Assembly: GCA_023253575.1 (NCBI GenBank)
Contig: JALRGB010000634.1
Coordinates: forward strand, 1-9,441
Source: Verrucomicrobiales bacterium
Lineage (GTDB): Bacteria; Verrucomicrobiota; Verrucomicrobiia; Verrucomicrobiales; V1-33
Length of the DNA: 9,441 bases
Direction: 5' to 3'
Numbering within the stretch: the stretch's first letter is position 1; every line of letters starts with the position of its first letter. The translations under genes and the position numbers were made by a program. This document shows, in pieces, positions 1 through 7,081 of this stretch. Below the pieces are notes generated by a model. It was given only the letters and a program-made list of their open reading frames with translations. It made no database searches and was not told the origin of the DNA.

Positions 1-537
1 GACCGCCGGACGGAACGCCGCAATGGTCTCGAGCTGGAAGGAACTGACCTCGATCGTCTGCACATCCACCAGCTCACCCGCCGCCACCACATCCGAAAAT
101 GCCCGACCATGATTTCCTGATGGCAGCGTGCGCAACCCACCAGCATTCAGCACCCGAGCAACCAGCTCGGTCGTAGTCGATTTGCCATTGGTTCCGGTGA
201 TGGCCACCACCGGACGGTCCTGATGCTGCCAAGCAAATTCAATCTCCCCGATGACCGGCACCCCGGCCGCTAGGAAATTCCGGGGCAGCTCCCATGATGG
301 ATCGATGCCTGGACTGAGCACCGCCAGGTCAAAACTCCGGCCCGGGGTCGGCTGGACGGCTCCCAACTCGACCGGTGTCCCGTCCGCGCGCAGCGCGTGG
401 GCCGCCGCCTGCAGCGCCTCCGACGATCCAGAATCAAAGACGACAACCTCGGCTCCGAGCTGACGCGCCAGACGTGCAGCCCCGCGGCCACTGGCCCCGA
501 GGCCGAGCACAGCGATGGATTGTCCGGCGAGTGTCAT
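1..537 (-). CDS. murD: UDP-N-acetylmuramoyl-L-alanine--D-glutamate ligase, N-terminal part (cut by window edge)
   Basis: Cytoplasmic Mur ligase that adds D-glutamate to UDP-MurNAc-L-alanine using ATP. The frame is open from an ATG at 537 to the left edge, giving 179 of the usual roughly 450 residues. Visible: a Rossmann-like N-terminal domain with LGLGASGRG at 11-19 and the SPGI motif at 75-78, the ATP loop TGTNGKST at 114-121, and the MurD signature EVSSFQLE at 163-170. The position usually read as GGNIG is SGNHG here (140-144), so the isoleucine is replaced by histidine. The gene starts 47 bases after the mraY stop. That spacer is a pyrimidine tract with no Shine-Dalgarno sequence, but no better start is available because residues 2-19 already belong to the conserved fold. 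Family assignment is firm; the central and C-terminal domains lie outside the window. Confidence 0.96.
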   Translation of the reverse strand, partial: MTLAGQSIAVLGLGASGRGAARLARQLGAEVVVFDSGSSEALQAAAHALRADGTPVELGAVQPTPGRSFDLAVLSPGIDPSWELPRNFLAAGVPVIGEIEFAWQHQDRPVVAITGTNGKSTTTELVARVLNAGGLRTLPSGNHGRAFSDVVAAGELVDVQTIEVSSFQLETIAAFRPAV

Positions 538-584
538 GAGAGCGGAAAAGAGAAAGAAAAACGAAAGAAAAGTGACGGTGGCGG
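538..584 (-). other. Pyrimidine-rich mraY-murD spacer without ribosome binding site
   Basis: On the coding strand 41 of the 47 bases are C or T, with runs such as CTTTTCTTTCG and TTTTTCTTTCTC. No GGAG- or AGGA-like sequence precedes the murD ATG. A similar tract lies before ftsI and, in weaker form, before murE. Such U-rich leaders can bind ribosomal protein S1 in other bacteria; that role here is inference. Confidence 0.5.
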
Positions 585-1709
585 TCAGCGCAGTTTGAGT
601 GAAGCCACGCCGATGAGGGCGCAGATGACCGAAAGGATCCAGAAGCGGGCGACGACGGTGGTTTCAGGCCAGCCGCCCAGTTCAAAATGGTGGTGAATGG
701 GAGACATTCGGAAAATGCGTTTGCCTCCGCGCAATTTGAAACTGGCGACCTGGAGCATGACGGACATGGCTTCCATGACGAAGACAAAACCCACGATAAT
801 CAGGGTGATTTCTTGTTTACAGCAGATGGCGATGGTTCCGATCAGCCCCCCGATAGCGAGCGAACTGGTATCGCCCATGAAGACGCGGGCCGGATGACAG
901 TTGTACCAAAGGAATCCGAGGCTAGCGCCGGCCAGCGCAGCGCACACCACAGCCAATTCTCCGGTCATGGCATGGTGTGGAATATTCAAGTAACCAGAAA
1001 AATCCTGTCGGCCGACAGCGTAACAAAACAAGCCGTAAGCAAGGGCCACGGTCAGCGTGCACCCGGTGGCCAGACCATCCAATCCGTCGGTCAGATTCAC
1101 CGCGTTGCTGCTTCCGACAATAACAGCCGAGAAAAAGGCGAGCGAAAGAAGCCCCATGTCGTTCAGCAGCGGGTTTTTCAAAAATGGCACATACAGCTGC
1201 CCGATGAAATCATCCGCCACATGAGAATAACACAGCACCGCCGAAGCCACGAGGGCAATGCCCAGCTGCACCACCAGCTTGGCGCGGGCCGGCAGTCCTT
1301 TGGAATTCTTTTTCACGACTTTCGTGAAGTCATCCATAAATCCGAGCGCCCCGAGCCCGAGGAAAACGAAAAGCGAGACCCACACAAAGAGATTGTCCCA
1401 GCGCGCGCAGAGCAGAGTGCCCAGCACCACGCCCGCGATGATCATGATCCCGCCCATGGTGGGCGTACCTTTTTTCCGACCATGCAGTTCAAACAACTTG
1501 TGCACTTCCTCCGCAGTGCGGATCGGCTGCCCGACTTTCAACGAGATGAGCCTGCGAATGACCCACTCCCCGGTCAGTACGATCAGAAGGAAAGCAAAAA
1601 GACAGGCCACCGCAGCCCTAAACGTCTGATACTTAAAAACATTCAAGAGCTTGTATGGCAAGCCCTCGTGATGCAGACCTTCAGTCAGTTGATAAATCCA
1701 ATAAAGCAT
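585..1709 (-). CDS. mraY: Phospho-N-acetylmuramoyl-pentapeptide transferase
   Basis: Integral inner-membrane enzyme that transfers phospho-MurNAc-pentapeptide from UDP to undecaprenyl phosphate, making lipid I. The 374-residue length is close to the family norm (about 320-370). Visible motifs: KKGTPTMGG at 79-87, the metal-binding DDF at 126-128, NAVNLTDGLDGLA at 202-214, FMGDTSSLAIGG at 277-288, and the cytoplasmic histidine motif HHHFELGG at 339-346. Many hydrophobic stretches (for example 31-47, 86-100, 108-124, 146-161, 186-200, 249-267, 286-296, 300-320, 354-370) fit the ten-helix topology. The usual GDxGS reads GDTSS. The start ATG lies 16 bases after the murF stop. The only purine-rich element, CTGGAG, abuts the ATG, which is too close for a normal ribosome binding site, so translation may depend on coupling to murF. 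The N-terminus MLYWIYQL resembles known MraY starts. Confidence 0.98.
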   Translation of the reverse strand: MLYWIYQLTEGLHHEGLPYKLLNVFKYQTFRAAVACLFAFLLIVLTGEWVIRRLISLKVGQPIRTAEEVHKLFELHGRKKGTPTMGGIMIIAGVVLGTLLCARWDNLFVWVSLFVFLGLGALGFMDDFTKVVKKNSKGLPARAKLVVQLGIALVASAVLCYSHVADDFIGQLYVPFLKNPLLNDMGLLSLAFFSAVIVGSSNAVNLTDGLDGLATGCTLTVALAYGLFCYAVGRQDFSGYLNIPHHAMTGELAVVCAALAGASLGFLWYNCHPARVFMGDTSSLAIGGLIGTIAICCKQEITLIIVGFVFVMEAMSVMLQVASFKLRGGKRIFRMSPIHHHFELGGWPETTVVARFWILSVICALIGVASLKLR

Positions 1710-1725
1710 CTCCAGAATCAGTTAA

Positions 1726-3111
1726 TCAGCAGGGGGAATGCGACGAGGAAGAAACGAGGGCCTCAATGACCTTCTCCATCGAGGCCGAACGACTGCCTTT
1801 GAGCAAAATCAAGTCGGTCGCAGCCGCATGCGTCCGCAGCCAAGCCGCGGCCTCCGCATGAGTGGCGCACGCCTGTGAACGGGTCGCATCACCGAACGCC
1901 TCGTAAATCAAACGCGCATCATCATTATCGCCAACCGTGAGCAAGAAATCGACCGCGGCCTCCGCGGCGGCAATTCCCACGGCCCGGTGTCCGGCCCCGG
2001 CGTGCGGCCCGAGTTCACCCATGCGCCCGAGCACCGCCAGCCGTCGCCCGGCCACCGACTGCTCGCGGAGCGTGCCCAGGGCGGCCGCCATCGAGTCAGG
2101 ATTCGCATTATAGCTGTCATCGAGAAACCTGAGCCCCTCGGCTTCACGAAATTGCAGCCGCCCACCCTGCAGCACCGCTGATTCGAGACCCGCTTTGATT
2201 TCTTCGGACGAAACCCCCAATTTCCAACCGACGGCTGCTGCGAGCAGCGCGTTGCCAATCATATGGCGGCCGGGCACCGGCAGATGGACGCGCACCCTAG
2301 GCTGCCCGGGTACCACCAAGTCAAAAGAAGCCCCCTCGACCCGCTCGGCGCGCACCTCGCCACCGGTCAGCCCCGCCGTCACGACCGGCGCCACAGCCCG
2401 GGCCGCCAGCCCGGGTGTCATATCATCATCCGCATTCAAAATCACCACGCCATCGGATGCCACCGCCTCGACCAATCGACCTTTTTCTTCGGCAATGCCG
2501 TCGCGACTCCCCAAAAACTCAATATGAGCCGTACCAATATTGGTGATGACCCCGACCTCAGGCCGCACCATGGCCGCCAGCGGCGCAATCTCGCCAAAGT
2601 GATTCATGCCCATCTCAAAAACACCGGCCGTATGCTCCGGCTCCACCCCCAATAGCGTCAGAGGCACCCCAATGTGATTATTCAAATTACCCCGAGTGGC
2701 ATGCACGCGAAATTTCCGCCCCAGCACCGCCGCCAGAAAATCTTTGGTCGATGTTTTACCATTCGATCCGGTTACCGCCACCGCCGTGAATGGCCCGAGT
2801 GATTGGCGATAGCCGACGGCCAGCTGCTGCAAGGCAGCCAACGTGTCTTTCACCACGATCAAAGGACCCTGAGCGGACTCGCCGGCCGACCGACTGCTCA
2901 GCGCCGCCACCGCCCCGCGAGCGAAGGCTTGCGGGAGGAAATCATGACCATCATGCCGCTCCCCGACGAGCGGAACAAATAACGCGCCGGTCAAATCACC
3001 ACGCGAATCAGTCGAGACGCGGGTGACCACCAGCTCGGATGCTCCGATCGCCCCGCCCACCAGCATACCGCCAGACCACGCGGCCAGTTGTTCTAAAGAC
3101 AACGCCCTCAT
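1726..3111 (-). CDS. murF: UDP-N-acetylmuramoyl-tripeptide--D-alanyl-D-alanine ligase
   Basis: Cytoplasmic ligase that joins D-Ala-D-Ala to the UDP-MurNAc-tripeptide, completing the pentapeptide that MraY uses. The 461 residues match the family length. Three Mur-ligase domains are visible: an N-terminal uridine-binding domain with STDSRG at 33-38 and ALFVPL at 43-48; an ATP-binding domain with VTGSNGKTSTKD at 113-124, NLNNHIGVPLTLL at 142-154 and EMGMNHFGEI at 166-175; and a C-terminal domain with DDSYNANPDS at 331-340 and LLKGSRSASMEKV at 436-448. The DSYNANP motif separates MurF from MurE and MurD. Its ATG overlaps the murE TGA (ATGA arrangement) and is preceded by a strong ribosome binding site inside murE, indicating translational coupling. 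Confidence 0.98.
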   Translation of the reverse strand: MRALSLEQLAAWSGGMLVGGAIGASELVVTRVSTDSRGDLTGALFVPLVGERHDGHDFLPQAFARGAVAALSSRSAGESAQGPLIVVKDTLAALQQLAVGYRQSLGPFTAVAVTGSNGKTSTKDFLAAVLGRKFRVHATRGNLNNHIGVPLTLLGVEPEHTAGVFEMGMNHFGEIAPLAAMVRPEVGVITNIGTAHIEFLGSRDGIAEEKGRLVEAVASDGVVILNADDDMTPGLAARAVAPVVTAGLTGGEVRAERVEGASFDLVVPGQPRVRVHLPVPGRHMIGNALLAAAVGWKLGVSSEEIKAGLESAVLQGGRLQFREAEGLRFLDDSYNANPDSMAAALGTLREQSVAGRRLAVLGRMGELGPHAGAGHRAVGIAAAEAAVDFLLTVGDNDDARLIYEAFGDATRSQACATHAEAAAWLRTHAAATDLILLKGSRSASMEKVIEALVSSSSHSPC

Positions 3112-4646
3112 CCGGACCTCCTTCCGCCACGGGGCGGCGGCTGATTCGGACCACGCCGCGAATTTTCTGCACCCGACACGGCAGGTTTTTCCTCAATAAA
3201 GCGGCGAGCTATCTGACGGTCGTCAAACTCGATCGTCCGGTCGGCAAATATCTGGTAGGTTTCATGACCTTTACCGGCGATGAGAATGATGTCGCCTTCT
3301 TGCGCCAGCTCGATGGCGCGACCGATGGCGCGGCGCCGGTCTTCGATAATCTCAAAAGCCGGTGTAGTCAGGCCAGCCTTGATTTCGTCAAGGATGGCGG
3401 CGGGCGGTTCCCCGCGCGGATTGTCGGACGTCAGCAGGCTGTAATCAGCGAGGCGCGACGCCACCGCCCCCATGAGCGGACGTTTGCCCGCATCCCGATC
3501 ACCCCCGCATCCAAAAACAACCAGCAACCGACGCGGATTGAGCTCGCGCAGCGTGACCAGCGCGTTCTCCAGCGCATCGGGCGTGTGGGCGTAATCGACA
3601 AAGACGCGAAACGACCGGCGTCCCGCCACGCTCTCGAGTCGGCCGGGCACTTGCGGCGCTTGCGCCAAATTCCCCACGGCCTCACGGAGGTTCAATCCGC
3701 AGGCTGTAGCGCCGGCCAGTGCGGCCAGGCTGTTGCTCACATTGAACCGGCCAATCAAAGGCAGGCGCACCAACAATTTCCGCTCCCCAACCTCGAGCTG
3801 GTACTGAGTGCCAGAGGCATCGAACCGGACATTGGTCGCCCGGTAGTCGGCCACGGCGCCCAATCCATACCGAATGATGCGCACGCGATTCCCGAGGCGC
3901 GTCGCCAGCCGACGCCCGGCCGGATCATCAACGTTGATGACCGCTACCGGCTTTTTGTCCGCCTGAGCGGCCAAAGCATCAAAAAGCAGTGCCTTGGCTT
4001 CGAAGTACGATTCCATGCTGCCATGAAAATCGAGGTGGTCCTGAGTGAGGTTGGTGAAGATACCGGCGTCGAAGTCGACCCCGTCCACGCGATTTTGCTT
4101 CAGGGCATGGGAGCTGACTTCCATGGCCACCCCTCCACAACCGTGAGTGGCCATGCGCGCCAACCACGCTTGAAGTTCAGGGCTTTCGGGGGTGGTATGA
4201 CTGGCTGGACTTTGGTTCACGCCATCGTCATAGAGCACGGTTCCGATGAGCCCGGCTCTTCCCCTCGACGCCTGAATCAGGTGATGCAGGAGAAAGGCCA
4301 CGGTAGTCTTGCCATTGGTTCCGGTCACGCCGGCCACGCGCAGAGCGCGGCTAGGATGCCCGTGAAAGGCGGCAGCCAGCTCTGCCATGGCGCGCCGAGG
4401 TTCCGGCGACCGCAGCCAAGCCACGCCAGTGCGGGTCGCCGCAGCGGCCGAGAGAATACCCACGGCCCCAGCCTCGATGGCCTGATCAATAAAAGCTGTA
4501 CCATCGGACTTTTCCCCCGGCAGCGCGCAATAAATAAACCCTGGGCGGACCAGTCGCGAGTCATGGGTCACCCCATGCACGTCCACATCCCCCGGCCCGG
4601 AGGAGGTGAGAGTGCGCATGGAGGAAAGCAGATCGGATAAGGTCAC
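3108..4646 (-). CDS. murE: UDP-N-acetylmuramoyl-L-alanyl-D-glutamate--2,6-diaminopimelate ligase
   Basis: Cytoplasmic ligase adding the third stem-peptide residue to UDP-MurNAc-L-Ala-D-Glu. At 512 residues it is slightly longer than usual. Visible: DSR at 29-31 in the uridine-binding domain, the ATP loop GVTGTNGKTT at 106-115, HTTPE at 150-154, EVSSHAL at 176-182, TNLTQDHLDFHG at 198-209, the probable carbamylated lysine K218 in EAKALLFD, DYAHTPDAL at 351-359, GCGGDRDAGKRP at 379-390, and DNPR at 408-411. DNPR is the established signature for meso-diaminopimelate rather than lysine. The start is GTG at 4646, which gives the normal N-terminus; its leader is pyrimidine-rich with no ribosome binding site. 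The last 22 or so residues form a Pro/Arg/Gly tail that also carries the murF Shine-Dalgarno sequence, so its composition may be driven partly by that signal. Confidence 0.98.
   Translation of the reverse strand: MTLSDLLSSMRTLTSSGPGDVDVHGVTHDSRLVRPGFIYCALPGEKSDGTAFIDQAIEAGAVGILSAAAATRTGVAWLRSPEPRRAMAELAAAFHGHPSRALRVAGVTGTNGKTTVAFLLHHLIQASRGRAGLIGTVLYDDGVNQSPASHTTPESPELQAWLARMATHGCGGVAMEVSSHALKQNRVDGVDFDAGIFTNLTQDHLDFHGSMESYFEAKALLFDALAAQADKKPVAVINVDDPAGRRLATRLGNRVRIIRYGLGAVADYRATNVRFDASGTQYQLEVGERKLLVRLPLIGRFNVSNSLAALAGATACGLNLREAVGNLAQAPQVPGRLESVAGRRSFRVFVDYAHTPDALENALVTLRELNPRRLLVVFGCGGDRDAGKRPLMGAVASRLADYSLLTSDNPRGEPPAAILDEIKAGLTTPAFEIIEDRRRAIGRAIELAQEGDIILIAGKGHETYQIFADRTIEFDDRQIARRFIEEKPAVSGAENSRRGPNQPPPRGGRRSG
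3116..3123 (-). promoter_or_regulatory. Strong Shine-Dalgarno sequence for murF
   Basis: AAGGAGGT on the coding strand lies 4 bases before the murF ATG and inside the last codons of murE, where it helps encode the Gly-Gly-Arg-Arg-Ser-Gly end of MurE. It is the clearest ribosome binding site in the window, so it fixes the murF start. It also shows that the organism uses the anti-Shine-Dalgarno mechanism for at least this gene. Confidence 0.85.
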
Positions 4647-4705
4647 TGGGCTGGATGGTGGATGATGAATGGAAATAAGAAAAAGAACGGGCGGTCTGAC
4701 GCGGG
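4647..4705 (-). other. Pyrimidine-rich ftsI-murE spacer
   Basis: A 59-base gap in which 43 coding-strand bases are C or T, including GTTCTTTTTCTTATTTCC. No Shine-Dalgarno-like sequence precedes the GTG start of murE, and no hairpin followed by a T run is seen, so I do not call a terminator or an internal promoter here. Confidence 0.45.
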
Positions 4706-6601
4706 TCAGCGGTCAACCGCGAGGGTGGAATTTTTGGGCATCCACTCGGGATTGGGCTCCACGCCCCGATGGGCGAGGATTTTGCCGGCGATCCGCCGGA
4801 AAAGCGGGGCGGACAGGTGGCCGCCATACTCCTTGTTGGCGGGCACGTCCGCGTCATCGACAACGACGACGCCCATCAGTTCGACCCCGGCCATGGATTC
4901 GGCAAAACCCACGAACGTGACGACATAAGCACCGTCGGCGTAGGCCTTGCGCGCTGGCACATATTTTTGCGCTGTGCCGGTTTTACCGCCCACGAGAAAC
5001 CCGGGAATGGCGGCCTGCTTGGCCGTGCCTTTTTTGACCACCTCATACATAGCGGTCCGCAACTGGCGGGCTGCCGCCTCCGAACACACGCGATGGAGCT
5101 CAACCGGCGGCCGGTCTTCCAGCACGCCACCATCCTGATCCAGCACCGCCTCAACCAACCGGGGCTCGCGCATCATACCGCCATTGATAACCGCAGAAAA
5201 AGCGTTGAGCAGCTGCAGCGGGGTCACGTTCACTTCATAACCGAACGACAGACTGCGCATCGATAGCGTACCCCATTTTTCCACTGGCCGCAGCAGGCCG
5301 GTGGCCTCATTCGGCAGCGGCACACCGGTCCGCGCGCCAAACCCCAAGCTGCGCAAATACCCATGATAACGGACGGCGCCCAGCTGAGAAGCCAACTTGT
5401 AGGCGGCAATATTGCTGGAATGAGAAAAGGCCGTCAGCACGGTGGCGCCTTCGACCGGATGATCGTCACGGATGCGGATTTCGCCTTTTTCATAGCGGCC
5501 GCCGTGCAGGTTCAACGGCGTGGCGAGGCCAACCAGCTGTTCGTCGAGCACCCCGATATAAGCCCCGATTTTGAAAGTAGATCCGGGCTCGAAGGTCTCG
5601 GAAACCGCAAGGTTAGGAGTCAGCTTTCCTCGGTCGGCCAGATTGTGATGCGGCCGGCTGGCCATCGCGAGGATGGAATTGGTGGCCGGATCCATGAGAA
5701 TGACCGAGACGCCCTTGGCTTTCAGCAGCGGCACATAGACATCAGCGGGATCATCGCCCACCGCATCAAGCTCTTCCTCCAGCAACCGCTGAATCTGATG
5801 ATCAAGAGTCAATCGCAGCGAGCGCCCAGACTGGGGCGCCTGCGGCGGACGAGTCGACGATAACCTTTCGCCCCCTTTAGATGTGCGCTCGAACCACTGG
5901 TGCCCGGGCACCCCGCGCAGGACCGAATCCATCGACTTTTCAATGCCTTCAACTCCGGTATTCTCGTTGTTGGTAAATCCTAAAATATGCACCGCCAAAT
6001 CCGGCATGGGATGGAAACGCCGCAGCCCCTCCCTCACGAAAACCCCTGGTAAGGACTCTTCTTCAATAAAATCCTTCAAGGCCTGAGCTTCTTCATCGCG
6101 AAGCTCCTTGGCCACCACCACTTCGCCGCGGACACTGTCCCCCACCAGCCCGCGCAAGGCCGCCGCCCCCAACCCCAGCCGCGGGGCCAGCAGATCAAGA
6201 CACCGGTCCACACTCAACTGACGCGCCTGCTCCAGCGTGTAATGACGCTCGACTTCCGTCACTTTCTGCCCCAACTCCGCCGACACCGAACGCAGGGCCA
6301 GATTACGATCAGCTAATAAATTGCGGTCCACCACCACCGAATACGACCGGCGGTCAATAGCCAGAACTTCCCCCTGACGGTCCATCAACGCCCCGCGAGC
6401 AGCGGGCACCACCACCTCGCGCTGGAAGATTTCACGAGCCGCCTGCCGAAACGTATCACCTTGATTGACATGGAGATTAACAAGTCTCCAGCCGAGCAGA
6501 CTGAAGACCACAGTCAGTCCCGCACTCAACACCACCGCCCGAACATACAGCGTGGTTTCAAGCTTGGAATCCGAATCATGAAGGGGAGGCGGCATGGACA
6601 T
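4706..6601 (-). CDS. ftsI: Septal peptidoglycan D,D-transpeptidase (class B penicillin-binding protein 3)
   Basis: Cross-links new peptidoglycan at the division septum, normally as partner of the glycosyltransferase FtsW and the FtsQLB complex. The 631 residues fit the family. Order: short cytoplasmic N-terminus, one membrane helix at about 17-40, then a PBP dimerisation domain at about 60-245 (with VVVPAARGALMDRQGEVLA at 63-81 and a typical ILGFTNNENTGVEGIE at 206-221). A transpeptidase domain follows at about 295-605. The three catalytic motifs are intact: STFK at 341-344 (nucleophile S341), SSN at 395-397, and KTGT at 540-543. There are no PASTA repeats. The gene begins 54 bases after the ftsL-like stop. 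ATG at 6601 is used; an ATG two codons later at 6595 is equally possible. Neither has a Shine-Dalgarno sequence. Its position next to an FtsL-like gene supports ftsI rather than an elongation-type PBP2. Confidence 0.96.
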   Translation of the reverse strand: MSMPPPLHDSDSKLETTLYVRAVVLSAGLTVVFSLLGWRLVNLHVNQGDTFRQAAREIFQREVVVPAARGALMDRQGEVLAIDRRSYSVVVDRNLLADRNLALRSVSAELGQKVTEVERHYTLEQARQLSVDRCLDLLAPRLGLGAAALRGLVGDSVRGEVVVAKELRDEEAQALKDFIEEESLPGVFVREGLRRFHPMPDLAVHILGFTNNENTGVEGIEKSMDSVLRGVPGHQWFERTSKGGERLSSTRPPQAPQSGRSLRLTLDHQIQRLLEEELDAVGDDPADVYVPLLKAKGVSVILMDPATNSILAMASRPHHNLADRGKLTPNLAVSETFEPGSTFKIGAYIGVLDEQLVGLATPLNLHGGRYEKGEIRIRDDHPVEGATVLTAFSHSSNIAAYKLASQLGAVRYHGYLRSLGFGARTGVPLPNEATGLLRPVEKWGTLSMRSLSFGYEVNVTPLQLLNAFSAVINGGMMREPRLVEAVLDQDGGVLEDRPPVELHRVCSEAAARQLRTAMYEVVKKGTAKQAAIPGFLVGGKTGTAQKYVPARKAYADGAYVVTFVGFAESMAGVELMGVVVVDDADVPANKEYGGHLSAPLFRRIAGKILAHRGVEPNPEWMPKNSTLAVDR

Positions 6602-6655
6602 GCGAGCGTTGGAAGGAATGAGGATGAAAAAGAAAAAAAGAAAAAATCCGGGGGA
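6602..6655 (-). other. Pyrimidine-rich ftsL-ftsI spacer
   Basis: On the coding strand 45 of 54 bases are C or T, including TTTTTTCTTTTTTTC. No ribosome binding site precedes the ftsI ATG. The T runs follow a CCCCCGG stretch, but no inverted repeat precedes them, so this is not read as a terminator. Confidence 0.5.
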
Positions 6656-7081
6656 TTAGGGACGAGCGACGGTGGCCATAACAGTACCAGCGGCACCAGC
6701 GGCACCAGCGGCACTGCGGCTGGCATCCGCCTCGGAAGTGACCAGCGCGGCGGGGGCCGCCGCCGCCGCTGATTTAGGTACGAGGATACGCCTCTCGGGA
6801 GTAATCGCGGTCAAAGCCAGCTGGCGGTCCCGGACGGCCAGTTTCAACTGGGCCGCCGCCACCCGGCCGCTGAATTCATCCGTGAGGGCTGCGGTTTTTT
6901 CCTGCAAGACCGTCACCTCGCGGCGCAAGCTGGCGAGCTGTTTCAGCTTGGTTGTTTCTTGATTCTGACGGTGCGTGTACAAGCCCGCCAACCCGCCTCC
7001 CAAGGAAAGGAGCAGAATGGCAAATCCCACCCAAGCCAAACTGGGTGAATTACTGGGCAATCTTCTGGGCAGCTTCCTCAT
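6656..7081 (-). CDS. ftsL: FtsL-like bitopic division protein
   Basis: Small membrane protein, 141 residues, between rsmH and ftsI, exactly where ftsL lies in dcw clusters. FtsL forms a complex with FtsB and FtsQ that activates FtsWI at the septum. Visible: a basic N-terminus (MRKLPRRL), one membrane helix at about 15-35, a heptad-like charged region at about 38-90 that fits a periplasmic coiled coil, then an Ala/Gly-rich low-complexity tail at about 104-135. The call rests on position and architecture, because FtsL sequences are poorly conserved. The ATG at 7081 places the membrane helix normally and overlaps the rsmH end by 32 bases. The frame stays open upstream to 7258, but that part is antiparallel in character to no known domain and lies wholly over conserved rsmH sequence. 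No ribosome binding site is visible. A generic septum-formation-initiator-like protein is the alternative. Confidence 0.7.
   Translation of the reverse strand: MRKLPRRLPSNSPSLAWVGFAILLLSLGGGLAGLYTHRQNQETTKLKQLASLRREVTVLQEKTAALTDEFSGRVAAAQLKLAVRDRQLALTAITPERRILVPKSAAAAAPAALVTSEADASRSAAGAAGAAGTVMATVARP
6686..6714 (-). repeat. 9-base tandem repeat in the ftsL tail
   Basis: On the plus strand ACCAGCGGC occurs three times in a row (6686, 6695, 6704) and is followed by a degenerate fourth unit. It encodes repeated Gly-Ala-Ala triplets near the C-terminus of the FtsL-like protein. The unit length is a multiple of three, so gain or loss of copies would keep the frame. Confidence 0.85.

Noticed and set aside
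687..1769. A 360-codon plus-strand open frame opposite mraY
   Set aside because: It is antisense to the strongly conserved mraY and encodes a hydrophilic, His/Gln/Arg-rich product typical of a shadow frame of a membrane protein.
3039..4640. A 533-codon plus-strand open frame opposite murE
   Set aside because: It is fully antisense to murE, whose motifs are intact, and its protein has no recognisable domain. Long antisense frames are common opposite GC-rich genes.
6630..6655. T-rich run after the FtsL-like gene as a terminator
   Set aside because: No inverted repeat precedes it, and ftsI continues the cluster immediately downstream; the tract fits the general pyrimidine-rich spacers.
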